The notes under the pieces are model-generated. The model ran no database searches, was not told where the DNA came from, and saw only the letters and a list, made by a program, of their open reading frames with translations. From Epiperipatus broadwayi (Eukaryota; Onychophora; Udeonychophora; Euonychophora; Peripatidae), in assembly GCA_028023455.1 (NCBI GenBank), contig JAQFVV010006255.1, forward strand, positions 6,244,501 to 6,308,500: a DNA stretch of 64,000 bases, given 5' to 3'. Positions 26,552-38,000 of this stretch are shown here, one piece after another; within the stretch, counting starts at the first letter, position 1, and the number at the start of each line of letters is the position of its first letter. The translations under genes were made by a program, and so were the position numbers.

Positions 26552-27148
26552 GTTTTGTATGCTAGGTATGTAGATGATATTTTTGTGGCTGCTCTGGAGG
26601 AAACCATTGAGGATATCAAAACTGACCTTATAACAGCATCAGGCCTTAACATAAATGTAAGTCAGGAAGAAGCATCGAACAGTATTAAATATTTGGACCT
26701 GCAAGTGATAATTGAGGGTGATCGCTTTTATTACAAAATGAACATTAAGCCGATTAACATCAGAGATCACATACATCACTTATCAAATACACCAGATATA
26801 CATAAATTTGCTGGCCTCAAATTATTCTTACATAGAAATAACTGTTTGTGTAGCTTTGAAGCTGACAAAAGAAGCAATATTGAAACTTATAGAAATGAGC
26901 TCATCAAGGCAAAATATAATCAACGAGCCATTGATAATGTTATTAAGAAATTTAAAAGAGGGCCAAATCACGAGTTGAAACAAAATAAACCACGTATTTT
27001 GCTACCATATATCAAAAATATTTATAGAAAAATGTGGGCAATTTTTTGCTCAGAGTTCTGTGTGTGTTTTCGTTTGCCCCCTAATTTGAACAGGTGTATA
27101 TACAACACCAAAGATTATATTCTTCCAGTGCAATTTGAAAATTTGTAG
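26552..27148 (+). pseudogene. Penelope-like element reverse transcriptase, C-terminal part
   Basis: The open frame (197 codons from the first TTG, no ATG) begins at the catalytic box ARYVDDIFVAA, motif C of reverse transcriptases. It continues with IKYLDLQVIIEG, a K-P-I-N block, HHLSNTPDIHKFAGL, a long helix-rich thumb and ILLPYIKNIYRKMW. This order (YVDD, FLD-like strand, YRKPT-like block, S-x-x-P, then PYI) is characteristic of Penelope-like elements. Fingers and most of the palm are missing upstream, so the copy is 5'-truncated within the reverse transcriptase. The frame ends shortly after the thumb, and no GIY-YIG endonuclease follows in any frame. It may be a 3'-deleted copy or an endonuclease-lacking lineage. 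The frame is intact over 197 codons, suggesting a not very old copy. Confidence 0.85.
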
Positions 27149-28001
27149 TGGCATCACATACTAGTTGTAGCTATTATGCATTAAAGATTAGATTCAATAT
27201 ATCTTAGTAACAAGGAATATTGGGGGGGGGGGATTGAAAACTGTTTAGACATAACTTTTAATAAATTAAAGAATTTCATAGTTACAATGTAACTTTAAAC
27301 ATCAAAGCTTTTTAAAGATTGTAAAACGTTTGAAACAAAACTCTAATGTAGATTTTCAGAATAGCAAGAAGTAGCAAACTGTCACCACTAATGATCAACC
27401 TATAATTCACTGTTAATTTGTTCTGACTAAAATTTTAATCTTAAAAATATTGCTTAGCAAGTTTTGAAGAGTAGACACTATTCATCATATAACTGTAAGT
27501 TGGTGAGGATTTTAGTAAATTTTCTTGAATAGATAATACAATGATTGAAAGAAAAAGGAAGAAAATACTAACTGAAAGATGGTTATTGTAAAAAAATGGG
27601 CAAAGAAAAATGGAACAGTTAGCTGCCTAAAAAAATTTGTTCCAACTTAGATCAGATAATGATAATGTGTAAAATGCATATTTATTTCAATGGCTTCATT
27701 TGTTAATATTTTCTGAATCTACATTATATATCATTAAGTTTATATATTTGTTTATTTATTAAATGATGCACTGATACATTTTTTTAAACATACTGATTGA
27801 ATGAAATTAATTTTTCAGTCACTTTTAATCAGGGATATACTGATGTATATATTTATTTAGATTTTTATTTATAAACAACAGATATGCACTTGCACACTAA
27901 CCCATACGTGCATGTGTATGTTAAATTCTCTTAAAGGCATATGGAGTTATTTAGGTTAAAAAAATGTTGAGAAAGCAAAGTAATTGATAATGAGTGGTGC
28001 T
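27149..28001. other. AT-rich stretch with an 11-G run
   Basis: Poly-G run at about 27222-27232. No gene or repeat recognised. Confidence 0.5.
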
Positions 28002-28117
28002 AATTGCTCTAACAAGCTTTATTGATAAGTGATGCAAAAATAAAGTATTTAAAAATCTCTATCTAGAAATTTTCCCCCAATCCTCAGACCACTAGTTTCA
28101 TGCTTTGGCAATCATCA
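28002..28117. repeat. Dispersed repeat, second copy at 7056-7165
   Basis: Matches 7056-7165 and is followed by GGCAATCATCAGTGAGG, a motif that also appears in the 401-bp array (TATCATCAGTGAAGG) and at 58900 (CCTTCGTCAGTGAGG). It ends just before the LINE. Confidence 0.55.
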
Positions 28118-28140
28118 GTGAGGTTCTAGGATAATTTCAG

Positions 28141-31100
28141 ATACTTGAATATGCAAGGTGATAGGAGACCAGAAAAGTGGCTGGAATTAAATAAAGCAAT
28201 TGAAAATGAAGAGCTGGAGGTATTAGCAGTAGTGGAAACTCATCTAAGAGAAGAACCTATTTTAGAAGAGGTTATGGCAGGGTGTAAACAAAAAAGAAAA
28301 AGAAAAAAGGGGTGGTGGTATAGGTGTTATATTGAGGAAATATTTAAATATTGTTAAATGTCAAGAGCATTTGTGGTTTGAAATAAGGTTGGGTAGACAA
28401 GAATGGATGGTGGCTGTAGTGTATATAGCTACTGGAGATAGTCAAACTGTAATGGAGTGGAACAGTAGTATATATGAATGCCTAGTTAAGGATATTCAAA
28501 TTTTTAAAGAAAAGGGAAAGAAAATAATGGTTATAGGGGATATGAATGGACATATTGAAGAAATTGATGATGTAGATAATAAGAATGGTCAGTTGTTGAA
28601 GGAATTTTGTCAAAGAGTAAATTTGAGCATTGGGAATTTATCAAATATGTATGAGGGACAATACACATGGTCTAGGAATAATGTATTTCACACAATAGAT
28701 TATGTATTGGTAGAGAAAGAAGGAATGAATAAAATACGGAAAATTAAGGTGTTTGATAATGAAGAGAGAGTATGTAATAGTGATCATAATTTTATTGTAA
28801 TAGAAATGGTTAGTAATGTGATGGAGGATAGAAATAAAGGTAGAAATAATAGTGAAAGATGTGGATGGAGAATGAATGATAAGAATAAGTTGGAAGAATA
28901 CAAAATAAAAGTCGAAGAAACCATGGAGCAGTTGGATGAGAATGAGTATAAGGACTGGTGTGGTGAAATAGAAAAAGTTGCAAATAGGGTTTTAGTTGAG
29001 AATATGCAGAAGAATAAAAGTAATAAAAAATGAGAGTTAGTAAAAGTGTAAAAGAGAGGAAAGAAGCATGCAAAGAATATAAGTGTGCTATTAAGAACAA
29101 AGAAAGTGAAAATGATATTAATGCTAAATGGGGAAAGTACTTAGAAAAGAAGAAGTTGGCTAAAATGGATAATTATAGAGAGAGGATGAAGTTAAATAGT
29201 AAATTGTTGGAGGATATTAATAAGAGTGGAAGAAATGGAAGTAAAAAATTTTGGAATTACATTAAAAGGAGAAATGTAGGGGAAAGAGAGATAGTATTAA
29301 TAGATGATGAGGGAATAGAGTGTAGCTCTAGAGAAAAGGTAGAGAGAATCTTAAATAGATATGTAATGGATATAGAAAAGATGTTAGATGTGAAGGAAGT
29401 AGTGATAGAAAAAATGAAAGCAGTTAGTAATGGGAATATTAGGTTCACAAAAAATGAATTGAATGAGGTAGAGAAGAGATTGAAAAGTGGAAAGGCAAGA
29501 GGTGAAAAGTGAAAAGGTGAGAGGTTTAGATGGATGGGCAGCAGAGATGGTAATGAATTTAGGGCATAGAGCAAAAGCAAAGTTATTATCGTTTTAATAA
29601 GATGGCACAGAAAACAGTTTTTCTGATTAGTTGGAGTAATACAAAAATAAGATTATTATTTAAAGGAAAGGGTAGGGATCATAGAAAGTTAAATAATTAT
29701 AGACCGATAGTGGTAACATCAGTTTTATATAAAGTTTTTTCATATATGATAGCTGGAAGAGTTGTAAAATGGATGGAAGAGAATAATGTAGTGGGGGAAA
29801 TGCAAGGAGGTTTTAGGTCAGATAGGTGTATAGGAGATAGTTTGTTTGTAGTTACACAACTTATGGAGATGAGTAGGAATTCAGGTAGATCATTATATAT
29901 GAGTTTTATAGATATAAAGAAAGCATGATAGAGTAAATAGAAATAGATTTTGGGTAAGGTTAGCCAATTTGGGAATGGATGAAGCTTTAGTAAATATTAT
30001 TAAGAAATTATATGAAAATAATTATTATACTTACCAGTTAGGGGATATAGAATCAGTTAAAGTTAAAAATGGGGTGGGATTAAGGCAAGGATGCCCTATG
30101 TCACCTATTTTGTTTTTGTTGTATTTGAGTGAAATGGAAAGAGCAATAGAAAGACTAGGAAGAGGGATAGAGATACCATTAATAGGTAGTAAGGGAGTAT
30201 ATATTTTGTTAGGTCTTTTTTTTGCGGATGATATCTTTTTGTGTGCAGAAAGAAGAGAAGATATGCAAATTATGTTGAGGACATGTGCAAGGGTGGGTAA
30301 AGAGATGGGGATTAAATTTAGTGAAGAAAAATCAAATATAATGATGGTTAATACTGGGGAAAGAGAAGATGTAGAATTTTTATTGGAGGATATAAAGTTA
30401 AGTGTGGTGGATAGATATAGGTATTTGGGAATCATCTTATGTAATCAGGAAAATTGCTTGGATGAATGGGAGAAAAAATTGGTAAATGAAGCAAAGAAAA
30501 GAAAGGGTTTGGTAAAGAAACTAACAGTACTTTCATATAATAAATATGATGTAGCTAGAATAGTATGGAAGGGAGTTGCAGTAGCAGGGTTAACATATGG
30601 TAATGATGCATTATGTGTTAGTAAAAGGGTTTTAGATTATTTAGAGAAAGTACAAAGAGAAGTAGGAAGACATGCATTAGATGCAGAGATGTGGACAGCA
30701 AAGGAGGCAATTCAAGGAGAAATGGGATGGTCAAGTTTTTATATGAGAGATGCAAAAAGTAAAATGAAAATGTTTGGTAGGTTGCAGTTTATGGATAATA
30801 AAAGAATAGCAAAAATAGTGTTCAATTGGGTTATGAGTAAAGGGCAGGTAACAAGATGGGTGAGAAAGGTAATGCAGTATGTGAAAGATTTGGATAAAGA
30901 ATTTATATCAGTATACTTATATAAAAGGTGGGATGATTGTGTTAGGAGGATTGTTGAGTGTTATAGTGGTAAGGAATGGGATAAAAGAATAGAAGCATTA
31001 ATAAAAAATAGGGAGTTGGAGAGATGGAGAACTAGTATGGAGGGTAAGAAGAGTTTAAATATATATAGAAGTAAACAGAATATTGGATGCAAGTTAATTT

Positions 31101-31557
31101 ATGATAATAGTAAGGAAAGTAGTTTATTATTTAAGGCTCAAACAGGATCCTTAGCAATAAGAGAATATACATGTAAATGGAAAACTATGGATGATTTAGT
31201 GTGCAAATTGTGTAAGAAAGGTATAGAAAATATTAGGCATCTGTTGATTGAATGTAAATGCTTGAAATCAGAAAGGGTACAGATAATGAAGTTATGGGAG
31301 AATAGACATGAACAAAGTGACTATACAGAAAGTGAGTTATTAGTTTTTATGTTGGGTTTGCGAAGAGATAAGGGGGATTTAGATATAAAGGTTATAGAGT
31401 TGACAAAGATTATGTTGTGGAAATGGGATGGGGCAGAATATGGGGAGACTTAAGAGTGGGGAATGGAAAATAAAGTGGTTAACAGGTTTATCTGGGCATA
31501 ATTGCTGAGATATTCTTGACTTCGTTTAAGGAGAAGCCAAATACATCACATCACATC
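28141..31557 (+). mobile_element. APE-type non-LTR retrotransposon (LINE), 5'-truncated
   Basis: The element starts within the endonuclease N-terminus (NMQGDRRPEKW) and runs through endonuclease, reverse transcriptase and a C-terminal zinc-knuckle region to a stop at 31453. About 100 bases of 3' untranslated sequence follow, then an ACATC-repeat tail at about 31543-31557 in place of poly(A). No ORF1 is present. The sense strand is markedly rich in A and G and poor in C. A second 3' end of the same family is at 51-135. The clade cannot be fixed by eye; layout and motifs recall LINEs common in arthropods and molluscs. Confidence 0.9.
28145..31453 (+). pseudogene. LINE endonuclease/reverse transcriptase polyprotein, frameshifted
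   Basis: Open segments lie in order at 28145-28357, 28332-29033, 29030-29512, 29602-29928 and 29969-31453. Seen: NMQG and VVETHL (endonuclease motifs), KKGGGIGVILRKY across the first frameshift, IGDMNGH, IDYVL and SDHN (endonuclease catalytic core). Then GKARGEK and KVRGLDGW across a frameshift, LLFKGKGRDHRKLNNYRPI, MQGGFR, LRQGCPMSPILF and FFADDIFLC, where the catalytic pair is ADD. The C-terminus has CKLC-x8-H-x4-C, a LINE zinc knuckle. Breaks sit at or near homopolymers (about 28290, 29025, 29505-29515, 29580-29600, 29925-29965). The long 494-codon last segment argues for a young copy. Normal function is to nick target DNA and copy the element RNA into it. Confidence 0.9.
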
Positions 31558-34500
31558 GATCTAAAAATAGCAACTCAAAGTTTAAAAAATTGGATCATGT
31601 GATATGTGACTTTATTTTATTTACTATTTAAAGTGATTGATTGTTCACAGATACTATAGTCAAGAGATAAGCCTTGAACACCATCAATATAGTTTGCCAT
31701 TTTTAGACTCAAACATTCATTTGTTTTTAAATATTTAAGATACATAAATATTACATTATAAATATTTTATATAACTATAATAAAATATATTTGTTTTTAA
31801 TTCAACTATTAGAGAATGTGAAGTAAAAAATAAATCTTTGAGATGCTTTAAAAAATATTAGTTTATCAAAAATTGTTAGTTTTACAATATTGATTTAATA
31901 GTTACTATATATTCAGATTTTATTCTGAGTCCATTTTATTTTTATATTAATTATATGTCTATTTTATTATTTAATGGAAATTTAGATGTATTATTTAAAG
32001 TTAATTTGAACAAATTATATGAAATACATCTTATTTTAATCTTTTTTGTTTGATCTTTTAAATACAAAATATAGTATTATATTTAAAATCAATGTCATTT
32101 TTAATTTAACCTTGCAACAGTTGCTAACCAAAACACATGGTATTATAGTATTTATAATTTATAAAATTTTGTTATTTGTAAATACTCAAGTATTTGAATT
32201 ATTTATATAAAAGTATGGTTTTACTATCAGTCTGTGAATTTTTTAAAAAGTCATTTAATCACTTTTAGCTGTTACTTGATACCAGTAATGAAACGTTCTT
32301 GTAGTGTAATAATTAGGACACTTGTATATCAACTTCATAACCTGGTTCAAACATGGGAATGTTTTCAAGTTATTGTTTAGTAATTGAGTATCGAATTATT
32401 TTTAGCTAGAAATTAAATGTTCTTGATAAATTTGTATGAGTCATATGAGGGTTATATTGTATTCCTATGGATGATGATATTTAATCATTAGCTTGTAAAA
32501 AACTTAAATTAATTAAAGTTAGATTAAAAAAAACTGGGATATCATTCATATGTGTGTTGCACATATAATTATTTAAGAATAATGACTAAAATCTTACTCA
32601 AGCTCCGCTTAATGAGTTAGTATATAATTGTCAAATATGGTCTTTGACCTTGAAATGAAAAAAAGTAACACAAGAATTAAGAAAAATGTATTTGATATGA
32701 ATCAAAGGTCAATGAATTTATACATAAATCAAAATTTAAATATTAATTGTAGAATTAAAAAACTAGAGGTGCTATCAATATATTACTAAAATCTTGGGTA
32801 TTTTTGATTATATACAAAAATAAAATACAACTTTAGAAGAAATATCAAAAATTAGGCAAAAATAATCATAAAAAATATTGGGAAAGTTCATTTATTCTGC
32901 TTGAGTTATTCCATGTTCCATATTGTTTATAATATTTTTTTAAAATGCCAGTAATGATATTACATTAAATAAAAAAAAAGTTCTTCATTAAATTGTAAGT
33001 ATAATATATTAATTTGCCAACATTCCAAAATTAAAACGTTTATACCTTTTTTTTTTTCAAATTTCATTTTGTATACAAAGAAACATTTTAACCTTTGTTT
33101 GCTAGTTTAAATAGTTTATAAAAGCTATTTAGTATCAGTCTCTGTTATGGTGTAATGAATACAAAATAACTTTTAACCAGACTTATGTTGTGACCAGATG
33201 TTTTTTTACTTAGATGGGCCATTGAACTGTTAAGCAATTTTATTCACAGCAGAGATTATGACCTTGAATATTGACCTGATTAGTTCACATCATTTCAGTT
33301 ATAAACAACAACACCTCTTCTTCTCATAAAATGATTGGCATATCAAGTAAGAATTTGTGATTTTTCAATTTGCTAATTAAGCAAATGAAAAGTACATGCA
33401 TTCAATAGACATTTGATATGCCTACAAACATTATATATACTTTCAATCATTAGAATTATCAAAAGCAATATATTTTTTTTATCTCTTAAAACCATGAATT
33501 TATTATTTGATAGAGCATTCAAAATAATAAAATGTCAGACCTGATTGAATTCAAAGAGATCAAATTTTTAGTGTAAGATTAACTGGAGCATCAATATTTA
33601 AAACTGTTAAACTATTTAATGTTTCAAGATAAATAAAATGTAATTTAATAGTTGGTCACTTGAGAGATGATCCAATATTCAAATACTAGAAGTGGCAGAA
33701 GAAAAATCCAATTCATAAACTTTTAGTTCTATAACCTATAAATCTACCCCTGCACTAAACCACTTAGATATGTTTCAAGGTTAATCATCTCACAAATGAT
33801 CATAGTATTTATTAATGATAAAAAGACAAACTGTGATATAAACCAACTGTAGGTAGAATTTAATGTTTATTAAGTGAAATTGAAGGACATTATAAAATAT
33901 TATAGCCATACAAAACTTATAAATCATTTCAGAAATCAACACATATGTAAACATGGCAGTTTCTATCATAACAGTCTGACAAGTGCTTCAGAAGTAGAAC
34001 ATTTATGTGCTATTTCAATGCCAGTGTTTTATAGTGTAGACAGTGTGATTAAAAACTTGAAGATTTATATTTAGTGATTGCTAAAAAACACTTTATAACC
34101 AGAATGACTTTTTTCAACTATGAAATATGGCTATGAAACTTTCATGATGTAGAAAGTTACATTATGGTATTCCTTAATTGCTTTCCAGCTGCAGAATAAT
34201 TAACTATTTTGGACAATAAGTTTATTTATGCCATAAACATTATTTCCCTAACATTCAAATATTAATTTGAGGATTATGAGGTTGCTATTATGCAACTACT
34301 CATTCGTCTTACGTTAATGGTTAAATCTCTGTAGCCTATCTTAAATGGGATATAAAAGATTAATATTCTCCAAGATCATCTTTTAATCAATTGTAGACTT
34401 TTCTCTTAAAGTTCCAATATTAAAAAATTATTTCTCACATAAAATGTAAGTAGTTTTTTTTATACAAATGAATAAAAATTAATATATCACAAATGTTCCT

Positions 34501-35536
34501 ATTATATAGGTCAAATCTTTTATATGCTTAGTTTAAAAAAAAATCGCATTTGACATACTTACATTATTTATTTCACATGAATTATTAATTTTAGTATAAA
34601 ATTCAAAATCAGAGTAATCTTTAAACAAAACTAATTAATCGTATACATTCAATTAACAGTAATTATTAATAAAGATTATGAAATTGATTTATATGATTAA
34701 AAGGGGGGGGGTGCATATGGCTTAATTGCTTGCAGTTCATAAAAAGTTCGAGTGCCAGAGTTGATTCTGGAACCTCCCGATCCCTAGTTGAACCCTATAC
34801 CAACTACAGTGCATGCACTTGTAAGTTATTTTTATTTTTTAAACTCTAGTTTATATAGTTATCATTATAATTTTGTTTTGAATAAGAAATAATTATATGA
34901 TCCGTTACTCCAGAGATCATGATCCATGATCACTCAAGTGACATGCTAAGAACAACAGTACCCATCATTCAATTGGTTCATCAATTTGTTTACTTTTTTT
35001 ATAAGCTGGAAAGAATTCAAGAAAAAAACCTCGTGAAATTGTCAGACTGTCAGTGATTAAATCGTACAAAATGTTTGAAAGGTGAAGAGCTTAATAGTAA
35101 TTTATTTTTAAACTTTTTGAATGTGAATCAATTTCTGTTCACAAAAGTTTTTTTTTTTAAAAAAGTAACTTCATAGTTCATTTAACAGCCACTTATAAAA
35201 ATCTTTCCTATAAATATGTGATTGTGATTTGAAATGTATAGATATATAAGCAGATTTTGCTTTAATAATATTTATGGCTTATTTACTTGTTATATTAAAT
35301 AGCCAGGGGTGATTGAGAAAAAGTTTTTTTAGGCAACAATATGAGAAAAGTTCAAATTTATATAACAATTTATAAATGACAGATATCATTTTATTTGAAG
35401 TATATAAAATGTAAGCTTCATAGTAAATAATTAGTATAATGTATTAATAGTTAGTACTTTTAGAAAAAAGTTTTTAAATTTTAGTAGTTATATTAATTTT
35501 ATTGTACTTATATATCATGGCATTTTAGTATTAAAG
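31558..35536. other. AT-rich stretch with minor remnants
   Basis: Contains the tRNA-like remnant at 32297-32360, a 9-G run at 34703-34711 and a slightly GC-richer patch at 34710-34830 that I cannot assign. The open frame at 33874-34074 has no recognisable domain. Confidence 0.5.
32297..32360 (+). repeat. Degenerate tRNA-like sequence
   Basis: TTGTAGTGTAATAATTAGGA resembles a tRNA D-arm with A box, and CCTGGTTCAAACATGGG about 35 bases later resembles a B box and T-arm. The anticodon arm does not fold well. Most likely an old tRNA-derived retroposon. Confidence 0.4.
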
Positions 35537-35782
35537 CTGCAACACAGAGCATGCATTAGACCTATTGCGACTGTTCACATTCATATCAATCCACTGATAA
35601 CTTTGTAATCTTGTGATCTGACCAAAATAATGTGTAAGATCTTGTACATTACTTTTTTGGTAAAAAAAGAATGTGTACATGGATCTTGAACATGGTATTT
35701 TGGCAAGAATTACAAAGTTATCGGGAGGTTGATACAAATGTGAACAGGTGCAGTAGGTCTAATACCATGCTCTGTGTTGCAG
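35537..35782. repeat. Fold-back element, 246 bp
   Basis: The arms open with CTGCAACACAGAGCATG and close with its reverse complement at 35766-35782. Pairing extends about 110-120 bases per arm with scattered mismatches. No internal coding sequence. Confidence 0.85.
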
Positions 35783-36967
35783 GACTAAAAATAAGTACAA
35801 GTAAAAAAATAGTAAAACATAATAAATATATAGATCATTTTCAATAACAAATGAGTTTTCAAAAAAAAAAATGTGATTTTCACAAATATGTACGACTTTC
35901 AACATTAACAAGTCTCAAAAAAAAAAGTGACTTTTAAGAATGACATTTAAAATAAAAAATAAAATGTGATTTGCAATATTACAATAATGATACCATTAAT
36001 AAAAAAAAAATAGTTTAAATATATACAAAACAAACAAACAGTAAATGATTTTGATTTTTAAGTAATTTGGATAAAAATACATTAACTATATTCATATGAC
36101 ACAATGTAATATATAACAGGAATTTATGCATTAAAACCAAAGTTTTCACATATACTATTAGCACAGAAAATGGAGATTTATAGTAAAAAATTTCCCTCAG
36201 AAAATGGACCACATGATTGCAAAGTATGCTGGAATTTTCAGAGAAGTGCTAATAAATGTCATTTTTTTAAATAAAGAAATTAAACCAAAAGTATAAAAAA
36301 ATAAAATACATATTAATTATTAAACTTTTATTACATTTACATTTCTTTCATGTCATTAAGTATTGCTGTGGAAACATCCTCATTTTTGTGTATTCTTCTC
36401 TACTGTATATGAATTGGATTATGGTTAGAATAGGAATTATTGAACCTTCCAACCATGTCTCCTTGTGAATATCAATTTTATTGTTGCAACTTCAGACATT
36501 ACAATGCCATTGCTTATCCGAGGTGTGCACATACAAACTCATATTATGTCCATTCAGACACACATTCACTGATGGCAGGATGCCTTGTTGTTGGAAATAG
36601 AGCACTGCATCCATTTCAGTACTTGGTAATTTTTAAATAGAAATTCTTGAATATGCAATGAAAGACGCATTTAAAATCACAACCCAATGTAATAGCTTTT
36701 GTCAGAAAGAAATGTAGATAACTGAAAGTGTCAAAATATTACAAAAAAAAAGATCACGTTGATTAAAAAAAACGTTTTCATGTATACTTGCAGGATTATT
36801 TTCTTTCAAATTCATGTCATTGTGACATTATACCTTTATTGTGGGTGTGAAAAGGCCTCCTATCTACTTTATATTGCATTATATCAAACAAAGCATTATT
36901 ATTATCATCATCATCATTATTATTTAACTTAGAAGCATACTATTTTTTCCATATGCTATAAATAGAT
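35783..36967. other. AT-rich stretch without recognisable gene
   Basis: Poly-A-rich tracts and an ATT/ATC microsatellite near 36898-36925. Nothing else seen. Confidence 0.5.
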
Positions 36968-37350
36968 TGTACTCACCATCAATAAATATTTTGAAAATAT
37001 GGACAACCATCCACATTTAGAGCTTTTAAGTAAACCAACATTTATTAACAATACTGGGAATGATTTGTGATTTTATTAAATAGCTAGATCTTTAAATCAG
37101 TTTATTATTAATAAAGCTTCAAATTATAATCCCAGGGAAATGACAGTATCTCATTTTTAATGTAGTTTGTTATTTCCTGGCATCTTCCCTTGTATTCATT
37201 ATTGAACCTTTACTACTAATAAGTGGATTTAAAGATGTGGTTATTTAATAAAATCACACTCCATTTCTAGCACTGTCAATGAATGTTGGTATATTAAAAA
37301 TAAGCTTTAAATGTGGGTGGTTGCAAAAGATTTATAAATGGGGAGTGCAT
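36968..37350. repeat. Fold-back element, about 380 bp, with a third half-copy downstream
   Basis: The left arm 36968-37160 and right arm 37166-37350 are reverse complements with scattered mismatches. Landmarks are CATCCACATTTAGAGCTTT against AAGCTTTAAATGTGGGTGG, and TTTTATTAAATAGC against its inverse TTATTTAATAAAA. A third copy in the same direction as the right arm lies at about 37785-38000 (TCTAATGAATGTTGG, GATGGGGAATGC). Confidence 0.8.
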
Positions 37351-37439
37351 GTATTAAATGGATTATGTCCTGTACATGAGGGTTCAGATTGGCCTTAGGT
37401 CAACATGGGTGTGACAAGAATCTCGGCCTCAGGGTGGCT

Positions 37440-37745
37440 TTTGAGCATTCCATCATCAGATTTTCAATTGGATGGATGGTTGAAGAGTTGAAGTGTGGAG
37501 TAGATTGAAGCCTGTCCATTAAAGTATAAGGTTTGGCCATTTTAATATATATCTGAGCACTCATAGCATATATGTGTAGAGATGGTAATCTGGACCAACT
37601 GATGATTGCTGGTTTAGCATGAAATACATATATTGGTGATTATTTATCTTTTCAACATATATGTGTTCAATTGTATCAGTGTTATAAGATAGTGTGGAGA
37701 GTGGTGGATCATGTGAAAGTCTGTGCTTATATACCCTATATATTA
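37440..37745 (+). repeat. Dispersed repeat, most complete single copy
   Basis: About 300 bases running from GAGCATTCCATCATCAG through GAAGAGTTGAAGTGTGG, CTGTCCATTAAAGTATAAGG and CTGGACCAACTGATGATTGC to GTGAAAGTCTGTGC, then a TA-rich tail. Other copies: 6449-6740 (minus), 6741-6935 (plus), 14452-14716 (plus), 50650-50915 (minus), fragments at 51777-51836 and 61032-61205. The end equivalent to 37700-37735 carries GGGTTCAAATCCC in some copies, a B-box-like motif. It is probably a SINE- or MITE-like family. Confidence 0.75.
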
Positions 37746-37784
37746 TATATAAAATATGTCATCTAATATTTATATTTATTTAAA

Positions 37785-38000
37785 CTAATGTAGTTCATAA
37801 TCTCAGGGCATTAAAAATGAAATACTGTCTATTCTTGGGATTTACTATTCAAACCTTTGCTAATTATAAATTGATTTAAATATCTGGCTGATTAATAAAA
37901 TCACATTCCATTTTCAGTACTTCTAATGAATGTTGGTTTAGCTCTAAGTATGGGTGAGTGCCTGTATTTTAAAAATATTTGTTGATGGGGAATGCTGTCT
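37785..38000 (+). repeat. Half-copy of the 36968-37350 fold-back
   Basis: Shares AATAAAATCACATTCCATTT, CTAATGAATGTTGG and TTGATGGGGA with the right arm of that element. Confidence 0.65.

Noticed and set aside
28810-29580. Minus-strand frames of 96 and 107 codons rich in L, F and S
   Set aside because: They lie opposite the LINE coding frames and are shadows of its A/G-rich sense strand.
30031-30435. Minus-strand frame of 134 codons
   Set aside because: Shadow of the LINE reverse transcriptase frame on the plus strand.
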